A stretch of DNA of 64,000 nucleotides, from contig JAAOMT010000761.1 in NCBI GenBank assembly GCA_016748015.1, positions 173,958-237,957 of the forward strand. The letters are read 5' to 3'. Below are positions 23,194 to 34,186 of this stretch, piece after piece; position 1 is the stretch's first letter; each line of letters starts with the position of its first letter. This stretch comes from Geosiphon pyriformis. Lineage: Eukaryota; Glomeromycota; Glomeromycetes; Archaeosporales; Geosiphonaceae. The notes beneath the pieces were generated by a model. That model was not told where the DNA came from. It was given only the letters and a program-made list of their open reading frames with translations, and did no database searches. Both the position numbers and the translations under genes were made by a program.

Positions 23194-24612
23194 TGTTACC
23201 AGAAGATTTTCACACTTTTCAATGCAAAAATTACAACACATACAATGAAAATTAACATCAAAATTAAGCGAAAAAGACCTATATTATCACACTTAATCAA
23301 CAAAATTAACTGGCAATTTGAGAATAAATGATCAGCAATCAATTCAATTACAACAAAAAAATATGGCACAATCCAACAGTTTAACTAAGTTAGATACAAA
23401 GAAATCTTGGCAAACTATGAAACACCAATAGAAATAAATGATTGATATATGTAATCAGATAACAACAAATTTTGTTATGCTCCAAAATTCTCATACACCC
23501 TTATTGAAACAATCTAACATTTCAGATCTGCAATTAATAGTTAAAAGTAGTTATCAAGAAATATAATCAATTGATCTACTTCTGATTATGTTAATCATAA
23601 TTACAATTAGTATTATTGATTTACAATCAATGTTCTAGATTCAGCCATCTAAATCTGATCATTTAAATTACTAGCTCTTGGATGAATAATAGGCTGAGTA
23701 AACTCATTATAAATTGATTAATTAAATATATATAAATAATTGATGTATTTTAAATAGTTCTAATATAGTATATAGATCTGATATAATTTAGCTATATATA
23801 CAGCCCCTCTGTCAGCTCAGGAAAGTATTAGTTCAATACTGAGCCAACTCTTCACTATAGTTTTATAGTGAGCAGTTAGTCTTTTCTTTTATTCCTTACA
23901 CTTCCCCTTCTCTTTTCTATGTTCTAAATACTTGTTATCACAATCTCAAATATGTCTTCCCATATTCCTTATCACCATTTGGAATTACATTGTTTATAAT
24001 CTTTTACTTACTTGTTATCACCATTTCAAGTTGTTTTTTTACTTCCAATCTTTCAAATCATGTGTTATTACTATTTTACATTAAGTCTTGTTTTACCGAA
24101 CAAGTTGTTAAATATAAAAATAAGTAATAAAGTATCACATTGTTAGAGAGTGGTCTCAACAATAAAAAGTTTAAGCAAAATCTATTTCAGTTATGTTTGA
24201 CTTGCATAATTTTTCTTATAATTCATATAACTTCATTTTCAAAGCAGGCATTTGAACACCACACCCTTTCAACAACTAATTAAAAGAATTCTGGTTACAT
24301 ATTTTTTTGAGTAGTTGGTTTCACTTTTTGTTGCTAGTTGTGTTTCTGATACATATAAAGAGATGTGACTTCTCTTTTCTCTTTTTCAAATACCTAAAAC
24401 TGGTTCTTGCCCAAAAACAAATAATAATAACAATACTTTTTTTCACTTTTAATGATCTTATCACATATCTTTTTTGCTTTCCCACCTACTGAAATAATCT
24501 ATACATCCATGATATGTTATAATCAGTAGCATAATTATGGTAATGTGTGTTTTAGGTGAAAGTTATTGTCATTGCTAAAAAGTTACAAATCCATAGCTTT
24601 TATTCAGTAACA
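23194..24612 (+). repeat. Left LTR
   Basis: Aligns with 24,754-26,172 with no length difference. My hand comparison finds roughly 75 transitions and about four transversions. Related, far more eroded copy: 58,460-59,782. The LTR contains a TATATATA box near 23,793 and two hairpin-forming segments after it. Confidence 0.9.
23791..23871 (+). promoter_or_regulatory. TATA box and two hairpins in the LTR
   Basis: TATATATA at about 23,793-23,800 is followed by two inverted repeats: 23,815-23,844 (GCTC...GAGC around AGTATT...AATACT) and 23,852-23,871 (TCACTATA, loop GTTT, TATAGTGA). In the right LTR (25,353-25,431) both stems are unchanged and only two bases differ in about 120. Placement fits a promoter followed by structured R/U5 RNA. 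Transcription start is inference. Confidence 0.5.
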
Positions 24613-24753
24613 TATGGTGCCTTTTGTTGTCAGTATGGAAACAACTATAAACATTTTAATAATCTTTAAATATCTTAGAGGACTTCGATCTTCTCTAAAA
24701 AGGAAGAAAAATTTAACAATTCACAGGAGCTTATTTTTCAAAGATAGAAAAAA
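24613..24753 (+). other. 141-bp interior with primer-binding site and purine tract
   Basis: Starts TA then TGGTGCC at 24,615, the likely primer-binding site. The right end is purine-rich (AAAGATAGAAAAAA) directly before the LTR, a plausible polypurine tract. One frame from ATG 24,614 stays open across the interior and into the right LTR (64 codons in total) with no similarity that I recognise. No structural or enzymatic domain. Confidence 0.65.
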
Positions 24754-26172
24754 TGTTACCAAAAGATTTTTACACTTTTCAATACAAAAATTACAACACA
24801 TACAATGAAAATTAACATTAAAATCATGCGAAAAAGACCTACATTATCATACTTAATTAACAAAATCAGCCGGCAATTTGAGAATAAATGATCAGCAATC
24901 AATCCAATTACAACAAAAAAATATGGCACAATCTAACAGTTTAATTAAGTTAGATACAAAGAAATCTTGGCAAACTATGAAACACCAATAGAAATAAATG
25001 ATTGATACATGTAATCAGATAACAACAAATTTTGTTATGCTTCAAAATTTTCATACACCCTTATTGAAACAATCTAACATTCCAGATCTGCAATTAATAG
25101 TTAAAAGTAGTTACCAAGAAATATAATCAATTGATCTACTTCTGATTATGTTAATCATAATTACAATTGGTATCATTGATTTACAATTAATGTTCTAGAT
25201 TCAGCCATCTAAATCTGATCATCTAAATTACTAGCTTTTAGATGAATAACAAACTGAGTAAGCTCATCATAAATTGATTAATTAAATATATATAAATAAT
25301 TGAGGTATTTTAAATAGTTCTAATATAGTATGTAGATCTGATATAATTTAGCTATATATACAGCCCCTCTGTCAGCTCAGAAAAGTATTAGTTCAATACT
25401 GAGCCAACTCTTCACTATAGTTTTATAGTGAGCAGTTAGTCTTTTCTTTTATTCCTTACACTCTTCCTTCTCTTTTTTATGTTCTAAATACTTGTCATCA
25501 CAATCTCAAATATGTCTTCCCATATTCCTTATCACCATTTGGAATTACATTGTTTATAATCTTTTACTTACTTGTTATCACTATTTCAAGTTGTTCTATT
25601 ACTTCCAATCTTTCAAATCATGTGTTATTACTATTTTACATTAAGTTTTGTTTTACCGAACAAGTTGTTAAATATAAAAATAAGTAATAAAGTATCACAT
25701 TGTTAGAGAGTGGTCTCAACAATAAAAAGTTTAAGCAAAATCTATTTCAGTTATGTTTGACTTTCATAATTTTTCTTATAATTCATATAACTTCATTTTC
25801 AAAGCAGATATTTAAATACCACACTCTTTTGATAACTAATTAAAAGAATTTTGGTTACATATTTCTTTAAGTAGTTGGTTTCACTCTTTGTTGCTAGTTG
25901 TGCTTCTGATACATATAAAGAGATGTGACTTCTCTTTTCCCTTTTTCAAATACCTAAAACTGGTTTTTGCCCAAAAACAAATAATAATGATAATACTTTC
26001 TTTTACTTTTAATGATCTTATCACATACCTCTTTTGCTTTCCCACCTACTGAAATAGTCCATACACCCATGATATGTTATAGTTAGTAGCATAATCATGG
26101 TAATGTGTGTTCCAGGTGAAAGTTATTGTCATTGCTAAGAAGTTACAAATCCATAGCTTTTATCTGGTAACA
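24754..26172 (+). repeat. Right LTR
   Basis: Same length and ends as the left LTR (TGTTACC...GGTAACA). This copy keeps the GG of the original GGTAACA terminus, where the left copy has AG. At several sites an ancestral CG can be inferred because one LTR has CA and the other TG. Confidence 0.9.
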
Positions 26173-26176
26173 GTAT
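26173..26176 (+). repeat. Right target-site duplication of the LTR element
   Basis: GTAT directly after the LTR end, pairing with ACAT at 23,190-23,193 if each copy has had one transition from GCAT. A 4-bp duplication is unusual but possible for gypsy-type integrases, which mostly give 5 bp. Confidence 0.6.
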
Positions 26177-29100
26177 GGAGAAGTTTTGGTTGGATAAGAA
26201 AAGTATGATCAGAAGTGTTTTAGATAGGCCTTTTTGAAAGGTTGTGTTGGATCATTTGGTAGTTGATAATGAGTTGATTTTGGAGCCAAATGAGATAAGA
26301 TTGAATGTCGACTGTATTATGGAAGATTGAACAAGGAAACATGTGGTATCTTTTGTGATTCCTAGTCTCTGGGCTCATCAATATGCACCTTTGGACTATA
26401 TTAGGGATGGTACTTTTTTTGGTGTGATGGATGTGATCAATATAGATGAATTGCTTTTGGTCGTTGGTGGTCTACTTAATGACAAAGCCACTGGCCTGTC
26501 TGGCATTCCTAACAAACTATAGAAACATGGTAGTGAAGAAATACTGAAGTGCTTTTTGGTGTTGTTGAACATGTGTTTATCTGTTAGTATGGTGCCTGCT
26601 TTGTAAAGAAGAGTGTGGGTTTTAATGATTCCTAAGTCTTATGACTGAGATGGAGTTCTTACAAACACTTGGCTGATTGCTCTAATTAAAACTGCTAGAA
26701 AAATTTTGTTCAAAATTCTATCTGATCATATATTGTTAACATATAGCAAGTTTGGTGTTCTCCAGGGTGATAACTTTTTGGTGTTTTGTGGCATGTCCAC
26801 ACAATCTCTGGTGTTTGCAGTTGGGTCAGTAGTAGAGAATGCTTTCGAAAAAAACAGAGAAATTTGATTGATGTTGTAGAATATGCGAAAAGCATATGAT
26901 TCCATTGGTTGGCATCATTTAAGAGCTAGCTTATAGTGCATCAAAATATGTGAAAGATTCATTAAGTTTTTTGGTAATATCTATAAGGACAGGATTAACA
27001 GAGTAATGATTGATTTTGGCTTGTCAAATGGTTATAGAATTCATGATGATTTAGATTAAAGTGAAGTTTTTTCACCTTTTTTGTGGAGAATTTTCTATAA
27101 TCCACTCTTGTGCGAAATAAAAAGACATGAGCAGTTGTGTAGATACTGCATTGATTTAAAGTTTGTTGTGAAAATGGGCAGAGTTGAAAGTGTTGGTGGA
27201 ATGACATTTTATTTTGTGGCTGGTGTCTTTGTTGATGACACAATTTGGATTGGGAATTGTCAGGCCTTTACTCAATATGCTCTAAACATTGCCAGTGAAT
27301 TTTTCAAGATCAATGATATCTCTATTAATAATAATAAGACAGTGGCTATTCCTATTAATCAGGGTGTTAAGATTGCTTTTCTAAATATTTGTGGTCAGCC
27401 AATTTCTATTGTCAAAAAGAACAAAATGCATCATTATCTGGGGATCTTCTTGTTTACAGAGAGATTGTTTAAGCCAAGTGTTGCAAAGACTTATTCTGAT
27501 ATTCGTTTTTTTGTCAATGTTGTGCTCAGAAAGGCTATCACAGATAAACAGTACTTATACTTGGTTTCTGCCATCTTGCAGTCTATTATTAGCTACCAGA
27601 CTCAGTTTAATTATGTCTCATCTGGTGTTTATTACAAGTGAGATATTATGGTTAGGAAAGGTCTTAAGTCCAAGACTGGTCTGTCTCGTGATTTCTTTAA
27701 TGCTGCTTTACATTACTCTTTTTTGTATGGCTTGAAGACTTTTGAGCAAGTGCAGTCTAAGGAGAAGATTGCTGCTCTGGTTTTTTTTTCTAATGCCTTT
27801 GGCATTCTTGAATGTTTGTTCAATCATAGGTTTTTGGACTTGCAGATTCTTGGTTGGGCTTCTCTAAACTCATTCCAGTTTCTTGTTAAGCTGCATGTTA
27901 GTCTAATTGACAATTTTTTGGCTGAGATTGTGAAGATTTTTTTGGATAATAAACTTTTTTTGGTGAATAATCTTCCCAATGCTTTTCGTAGTTCTGGTTG
28001 TTTTCTGATGTCATCAATTCTTGGAAATTCTTTGTATTTTATTTCTGTTCAATCTCTGAGGAGATTTGGGGTTGCTTTTGGCAATTGTCTCTTGAGCAAA
28101 AAGGATAGTGTGCTTGATTGGAAAACCTTTTGTCATTGGAAGAGATTGGATTCTCAAAGCCCTGTACCTCACTGGTTCTTAATTGCTTCTGAGTTTTTGT
28201 TGGTCCAAGGTTTTTTTTCACCCAGCTCTACTGAATTTGGTCGATCTGATAGTCTGAACATTTTGGAGTCTGATGTGTTTTCTGCTGTGAAAGATGGCTT
28301 GCATGATGTCTGGTCTGATTGTTTTGAGATATATACTAATGAATTTATGAAAGAAGCTGGCTTTGCTAATATTACTTGTGGTGCAGCTGCATATTTTTTG
28401 GCTTTGGATTTGAATGTTGGGGTTGCATTTCATGGTCTTTTGTCATTCACTCTTGCTGAGTTGCAGGCCATTGTTTTGTCTCTTGAATGTGTTCTGTCTT
28501 CATGTAAGTTAGTTTTGTATATTGACAGCCAAGCTGCTATTGATTCTTACTTGTCGGAATTGTTGTCCGCTGTGCCTGATTTTCGAAACCAGTGCTGGTT
28601 GGAGAGGCATCATATTTTTAATTTGATTTAGGATAAAGATTTTGAGGTGGTTTGGATTAAGGTTAAGGGGCATTCTGGTATCTCTGGCAATGTTAAAGCT
28701 GATTTGGCAGCTGAGAAGACTACTTGGTCTTTTTTTACACTGCTGACCAGAGTTCGTGAATGGTTTTTAGTGGCTAAAAACACTGCAGTTTTTAGCAACA
28801 CCCATTATTTTGTTAGGGACATTTTCTAGTCTGTTAGTCGTGCTTACTGGGAGACTGGTCTTGGTTATGATGTGGTTTCTGATGGGCTGGTTGAAAGTGT
28901 GGACTGGATTTCTACTGCAAAAGTATGGCATCCTAATTCTCACATGTTTGCTGAATTCACTAGTCAAAGTTCTTTGACCTTGTGTACTTATTTTATAAAG
29001 GCTGTGCACAGGTATCTCTTAGTGGCAGTTTGGAAGAGGTTGTATAATAAGAGATATTCTGGTGTGATGTGCTTGCTGTGTAGTGAGGTGGAGTTTTCGG

Positions 29101-29600
29101 ATCATGTCTTTATATGTGCTCAGGATATAGCTGTTTGCAATGAGATTCTGGCTGAGGCTTCTGCCTGTTGGGTTTCTGTGGCTGGTGTCTGTATTTTGTC
29201 ATCTTCTGTTATTTTGCAGGCTTTGTCTGTTTGTTCTTTGGATGTTGGCTTGTATTCTGTTGTTTGTAAAGATTTTGTACTAAGTGAGTGGTATGAAAAG
29301 GCTCAGAGTATTTTTGATGATAAAAAGTGGGCTGTTGGTGAGGTTGTCAATTTTGTTAGGTTTGTTATAAAGTTGTATCATGTGAAGATGTGGTTGGTGA
29401 GGTCTGAACACAGGGTGCAGATAGAGAAAACTGGCTTGGTTGTTAATGGGGGTGTAATTTCTGGTCTTTTCTGTAGTGTGTTTTCAATGTTGTCTAAAGA
29501 GGTGGTCAGATTACTTAGTGTCATCAAATCTTTTGCTATTAGCTTTGGTTGTTATAGACATGTTGTTTTTTTTCTGTTTGAGTGGCAATATGAGTGTTAA

Positions 29601-29750
29601 TGTAGGTGTGTAGTGTTGCCTTATCTGGCCTGAGTGGCTAGCCACATGTAATAAGTACATGAGTCATATTTAATTTGAACCACTTAGTTTAACTCTATGT
29701 ACTAGATAGCAGTTGGACTTCACTCATTAAAATGCCTAATAAAAAAAAAT
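29601..29750 (+). other. LINE-B 3' UTR with conserved palindrome
   Basis: GTGGCTAGCCAC (29,634-29,645) is a perfect 12-base palindrome, followed by CATGTA...TACATG, a second short inverted repeat. The end TTGGACTTCACTCATTAAAA is shared with LINE-C (TTTGGACCTCACTCATTAAAA) and, in similar form, LINE-D and LINE-E. Probably the RNA end bound by the RT; that role is inference. Confidence 0.7.
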
Positions 29751-31559
29751 TATATTTAATATATATTATAAAATATTTTATTTACAATAATAATATATTA
29801 TGTAAAATTTTATAATTATTTTTATAATTTATACATTATATTATATTATATTATATATATCTTAAACACAATTTTATTATTTTAAATACAATACTTTTAA
29901 ACTTTTTACAAAAATTTTTTGTATATAAATTACTTTTTTATGTATATATATATATAGACTATACTGTATTTTTTTATATTAGAGATATATATTTTTAATT
30001 TTTGTATTAAAAACTATATTTGAAGAATTGCAACCAATTTTGGCTATTTTTTTATAATTTAAAAAATTATGTTTTATGTAAAAATTAAATTTATTTATTT
30101 TTAAGTTAAACAATAAATAAAATATAATAATATATAAATATTTATATTTGTATATTTGTTAGATATTAAAAAACTTTATGGTTCTAATAATTAAGTTATT
30201 AATTATCAAAGACAACATTATATTTAGCAATAAATGAAGATGAATTAACATTATATAAAAAACACACTTAATTACAAAAATTATTAAAAAATATAATATA
30301 AAAAATGTTTTTGATTGTGATAAAAGATATAAGTTTTATTTAAATAATTTTTAATACCATTTTTTTTAGCATAAATTTGAACTATAATTATTTACATATG
30401 TAATGCTATTAAAATTTAAAGGTGAATTATTAATTTCTATAATAAAATCTCCATTGTGGCGAGTTTAAAATTGAGGTTAAAATAAAAGTGAAAAATCTTT
30501 GCAGAAAAATTATTGTCAGTTTAAGAACCATCCATATCTTGAGAAATATTGTTAACCTCTCTTTTTTCAATGCTATTAATTGAAACTATTTAAAAGTTTA
30601 GAAATTTTTAATACTTTTGCATGGTCTAAAGTTTAGGAAGCAAATAGCACAAGTTTTTTTTGCAAATTCTCTACTTACTGTAAAATTAGAATCAAATAAA
30701 TAAGTAAAAAAACCAAGATCATGTTTGTTAAGAGAATAAAAAATGTGAAAAGTTGTTGTATAAGACAAAGTATTTTTTAGATATTATAGTACATTTTTAC
30801 TAAAAGGAATTAAAATTAATATATATATTTTTAAGCTAATTTTTTTTAGAATTAAGCCATAAGTTTAAAATATTATAATAATATTTTGTTATTATGTTTT
30901 ATCTGTATTTTTTAATACTTTGTTCTTTTTTTAATCCCAAATTATTTAGTTTGTGTTGCAATTAGATATTTTTATATGAGATTTTATTTGGTTAAAAAGA
31001 AGATAAATCGGAAAAATACTGAATTTTTGTGTTTAATTTCGAATTAAAAGTTACTTTTTAGAGGGTAGTACAGAGTTGCAATTAATTTATGATTTTTAAC
31101 TATTTATCTTGATTTTGTAAATTTTGATGAGATCAAATTTTTATTTATCTGGTTGGGAATATATGTTTTGAAGCAAGTTGAAATTTAGACTATTTTAAAA
31201 TATAATAAATTTTAAAATAAGAAATAAAATACAAATTTCCCTATTTGTTATTGCTAATATTTGTAAGATAAAGCACAGAATAAATTGTCATAAAACAAAA
31301 AAAAATTAACAAATAAAAGGAAAATTAATAATTTGAATTAATAAAAATATGATACAGAATTTATTTTTATTTTATTTGCAACCAAACAAAAACATCAAGA
31401 AAGTTATGTAAATTTAATAAATTACTCTACTTCTAAAATGAAAAACCAGATAAAAATGTGCTATAACAAAAAATGTTATTACTAATCTTTAATTTTTTTT
31501 ATAATTAATATAAAAGTAAAAATCGAATAATTTAAAACATAGGTTGCTATGTTAAAAGT
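29751..31559. other. AT-rich stretch without supported gene
   Basis: Mostly A and T. A patch at about 30,440-30,760 has higher complexity and an open-looking minus-strand translation (a KTCAICFLNFRPCKSIKNF piece) that I cannot assign. No other motif was found. Confidence 0.4.
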
Positions 31560-32230
31560 GGAAGCACAGAACATTTGAAGAGTAATTAGAAAAAAAAAAT
31601 TTTATTCCAAAAATAAGTCTGGATGTTAATCAAACTATCTCAGAACTTTTAAAGTTTATTCTTTTTTTAAGAGTTTTTAAATTTAAGACAATAAACAATA
31701 ATTTGCAATAATATTTCTTATTATTACTAACAAATATTATTTGTTCAGGATTTCTTTATAAGAAAATATGATTATCCAAAACTGATTCTCATAATACAAA
31801 ATTTGAATTATATATTTATGTTTCACAAAAAGCTTTTTGCTTAGAAAAAAATTACAAATTAACTCCAAACATATATGGTAAGTTTCTAAAGCATTCTAAT
31901 CAAACTTAAATTAAGGAAAATCTGCTTTAAAACTGAAAAAAATTTTGAATATCAGTGAAAATCGAAAAAGTTAGGCTAGATAAAGAATTTCAAGTTTCCT
32001 TTAAAAAAAAATTTTTAACAATTAAATTTGCTCAAAATGAAAGATCACAAATTCCATATAACAAAAAGATTAAAAGTCTAATAATTAGTAAAGAATTTTA
32101 CCAAAAGTTTTCTGCTGGATGTTTAAAATTAGAAAAGAAATTGATAAAGTTCTCAAACATTCAAAATATAAAAGGCTTGTATTCACTTGACATAGAGTTT
32201 TGGTGGGAGTAATGGAATTAATATTAATAT
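31560..32230 (+). pseudogene. Unrecognised decayed coding region
   Basis: The plus strand reads continuously apart from stops: SGFLYKKI.LSKTDSHNTKF, then the open 85-codon part at 31,955-32,212 (KEFQVSFKKKFLTIKFAQNE, SLIISKEFYQKFSAGCLKLE, YSLDIEFWWE). Composition is more protein-like than the flanks, and the end continues past a TAA (WWE then WN). I do not recognise a family; it may be a decayed low-copy gene. Lys, Glu and Phe are common; there are no transmembrane segments or Cys motifs. Confidence 0.4.
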
Positions 32231-33374
32231 TTTGCATAATAGAACATTTAAGTTTTTTAAAAAAACTTATTAGAATTTTTTATAAAGTCTATGTAGTTTT
32301 TGCTAGATTATATTTTCAATCTTAATTTAAATAAATCAAACAATAGAGGCTAGATTTTAAGGTTTATACATATAAGCAACCACAGATTAGAAGTTTGATG
32401 TTTTTTTACTATGTCAACACAAAACTTCCAAGAAATATATTTTGTATAACAAATTACAATGACTTTGTTCCAAAATATCTAAAATTGTATTTTAGCAATG
32501 AGTTTTTATATTATGTCCAAGAATTTTGGAGTATGTAATTGTTTAGGTCATTGATATAAATTATGATCAAATATATATAAATGTCCAAAATCTTTGACAA
32601 CAAAAATATATAAGCTAGAATTACTGGTAGAATTTAAAAATTATTTTTGTTCAAGAAATTGAATTGAATATTGAAAAAAAATTTCTACTTTGAAAAGTTA
32701 AAATGCAGATGCTCATAGAGATATGGACACAATTATAATGTTTTTTTTGGATCTTTATTTTGGTTATTTCATAACTATTTATAAATTTTAAATATAATAA
32801 AAAATTCAAAATCATTTGTAAATTGATATATAATCTATAAATTACTGTTTTTGAAAAATGCTTAATTTTTTATTTGTAATTGATTAAATTAATACATTTC
32901 AATAGCAAAAGCAAAGAGTTTTTGTTTTACATAGTGAAAAGTATATTAAGTATGCTCAATATTGTCTAAATTTTAATATTTAATTCCGAATTTGCATAAA
33001 AAAAGTCTTAAAAATATTTAATTAGTAGTTTAAAAATAAAATTATTATTACTTAAACTTAAGCCAATATTAGCAATTCTTAAAGTTATTACCAAACTATT
33101 ATTATTTAAAAATACTTATATTAATTACAATAATTTATTATACATTAGATTTTTTAAATATTTTATATCAATCATTTCAAATTTCTGAATTAAATTTTAA
33201 TAAACTTAAACAATAAACAGTAAATAACAAGAGTTTATTAAAATTGACAATGGATAAACAATTTTTTATTGTAAAAACTTTTTCTGATAACTTTATTATA
33301 TACTAATAAAATTTTATTTCTATATAAACTAAATAGATAAAGAAAAAATAATTGACAAATATGGCTATCCTTTC
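32231..33374. other. AT-rich stretch without supported gene
   Basis: No open frame of note and no repeat motif or RNA gene recognised. Confidence 0.5.
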
Positions 33375-33485
33375 ATTTTTTACTCTTGTAAAAAATTTTA
33401 AACAACTCTTTTTCTATTCTTTATTCTTGTAAAAAATCTTAAACTACTTTTTTTTAACTCTTCATTTGTACAAAACATAAATACC
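33375..33485. repeat. Short tandem array, CTTGTAAAAAA units
   Basis: Three imperfect units share (C/T)TTGTAnAAAA followed by TTTAAAC- or CTTAAAC-like sequence and a T-rich end. Unit length is roughly 35-55 bp. It lies 100 bp before the larger array at 33,581. Confidence 0.5.
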
Positions 33486-33580
33486 AGACTAACAATTATC
33501 AATTCTTGATCACTTAATCCTAAAATTTAATTCAGTTATTTAATGATTAATTGTTTATGATGTTCTATTCCATATTTATT

Positions 33581-33868
33581 GGTTATTTGAATATTGAATT
33601 GCAAATTATTGGTGGGTAATAGTTATATTTGAATGTTGAATTTGTGTATTTTTGGTGGTTTGCAGTTATTCAAATATTAAGTTGTAAATTATTGGTGAAT
33701 AATAGTTATATTTGAATGTTGAATTTACGTATTACTAATAAGTATAGTTATTCAAATGTTGAATTATGAGTTATTAGTAAATAGTGATTATATTTAAATA
33801 TTAAATTGCAAATTATTGATAAGTGATAGTTAATCAAATATTAAGTTGCAAATTATTAATGAGCAGTG
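33581..33868. repeat. Minisatellite of about seven 39-44-bp units
   Basis: Units run GTTAT(A)TTTGAATNTTGAATT...ATTATTGGTG..TA and GTTATTCAAATATTAAGTTG...; the two forms alternate, giving a higher-order period of about 82 bp. Units differ largely by transitions. No ORF spans it. Could be part of an LTR U3 or a stand-alone minisatellite. Confidence 0.65.
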
Positions 33869-33978
33869 GTTATCTGTCAATTGTTGGTGTTAAACTAAAG
33901 TCAAGCTTAATAAGATTTTCTTTTTCTACTGATTTTATTAAGTCTGTTCTGCTTACTAAATAGTAGATAAAAAAAGTT

Positions 33979-34186
33979 TAACTTATAATGTACATTAATA
34001 ACTATAAGTGGAAACAGACATTTAGTTAGAATGTGATAAGCACAGAGGTTAAATAACAATTTATGTTATTAACCATAAATAGAAGTAAATATTTGGCAAA
34101 ATAAGTACATGTACAAAAATATAACAATTTATGTCATAGACCATAAGTAAAAATAGATATTTGGCAAATTAAGTACATGTATAGTG
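33979..34186. repeat. Three tandem units of about 70 bp
   Basis: Units contain TAACAATTTATGT.AT...CCATAA.TA and end ATTTGGCAAA.TAAGTACATGTA; the first unit (33,979-34,050) is more diverged. Follows the 33,581 array after 110 bp of ordinary sequence. Confidence 0.6.

Larger units (their letters stand above)
23194..26172 (+). mobile_element. Compact non-autonomous LTR element (1419-bp LTRs, 141-bp interior)
   Basis: Two direct repeats of exactly 1419 bp (offset 1560) start TGTTACC and end GTAACA, the TG...CA ends of LTRs. Only 141 bp lie between them. That interior starts with a primer-binding-like TGGTGCC two bases after the left LTR and ends in a purine-rich AAAGATAGAAAAAA before the right LTR. 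There is no gag or pol. Flanks carry a 4-bp target duplication changed by transitions, and the LINE-B reading frame resumes after it. The very small interior with long LTRs is unlike ordinary TRIM or LARD elements. The LTR ends and primer site resemble gypsy-1, so mobilisation by a Ty3/gypsy element is likely. Confidence 0.85.
21942..29600 (+). pseudogene. LINE-B ORF2 (endonuclease, RT, RNase H, zinc finger), split by an LTR element
   Basis: Before the insertion (to 23,193): endonuclease motifs TETKLRS, LYTGAS, VVLGKDFNK and NMDYNAV (final Asp-His has become Asp-Tyr), then linker. After it (from 26,177): RT with KATGLSGIPNKL, VLMIPKSYD, ALIKTARKILFKILSDH, MRKAYDSIGW and the catalytic FVDDTIW at 27,228-27,245, which is intact. 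RNase H has IYTNEF (Asp lost), AELQAI, YIDSQAA and VKGHSGISGNVKADLA. A C-terminal zinc finger CLLCSEVEFSDHVFIC lies near 29,070-29,120. Stops throughout match Trp, Gln or Arg in LINE-C or LINE-D. Confidence 0.9.
19950..29750 (+). mobile_element. LINE-B, nearly full-length Tad/I-like LINE interrupted by an LTR element
   Basis: The 5' leader resembles that of LINE-D (AAAAGTGCTTTTCTGA near 19,980). ORF1 and ORF2 overlap at TAATG. ORF2 is split by the LTR element at 23,194-26,172; joining its flanks at the duplicated 4-bp target restores the frame. The 3' UTR has a conserved palindrome and ends in a short A-rich tail near 29,750. Without the insertion the LINE is about 6.8 kb, like LINE-C and LINE-D. 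ORF1 places it with LINE-D in a subfamily distinct from A and C. Many stops make it inactive. Confidence 0.95.

Noticed and set aside
23194-26172. Tandem duplication of host DNA or an array of satellites
   Set aside because: TG...CA ends, a primer-binding-like site, a purine tract, target duplication and interruption of a LINE frame all favour an LTR element.
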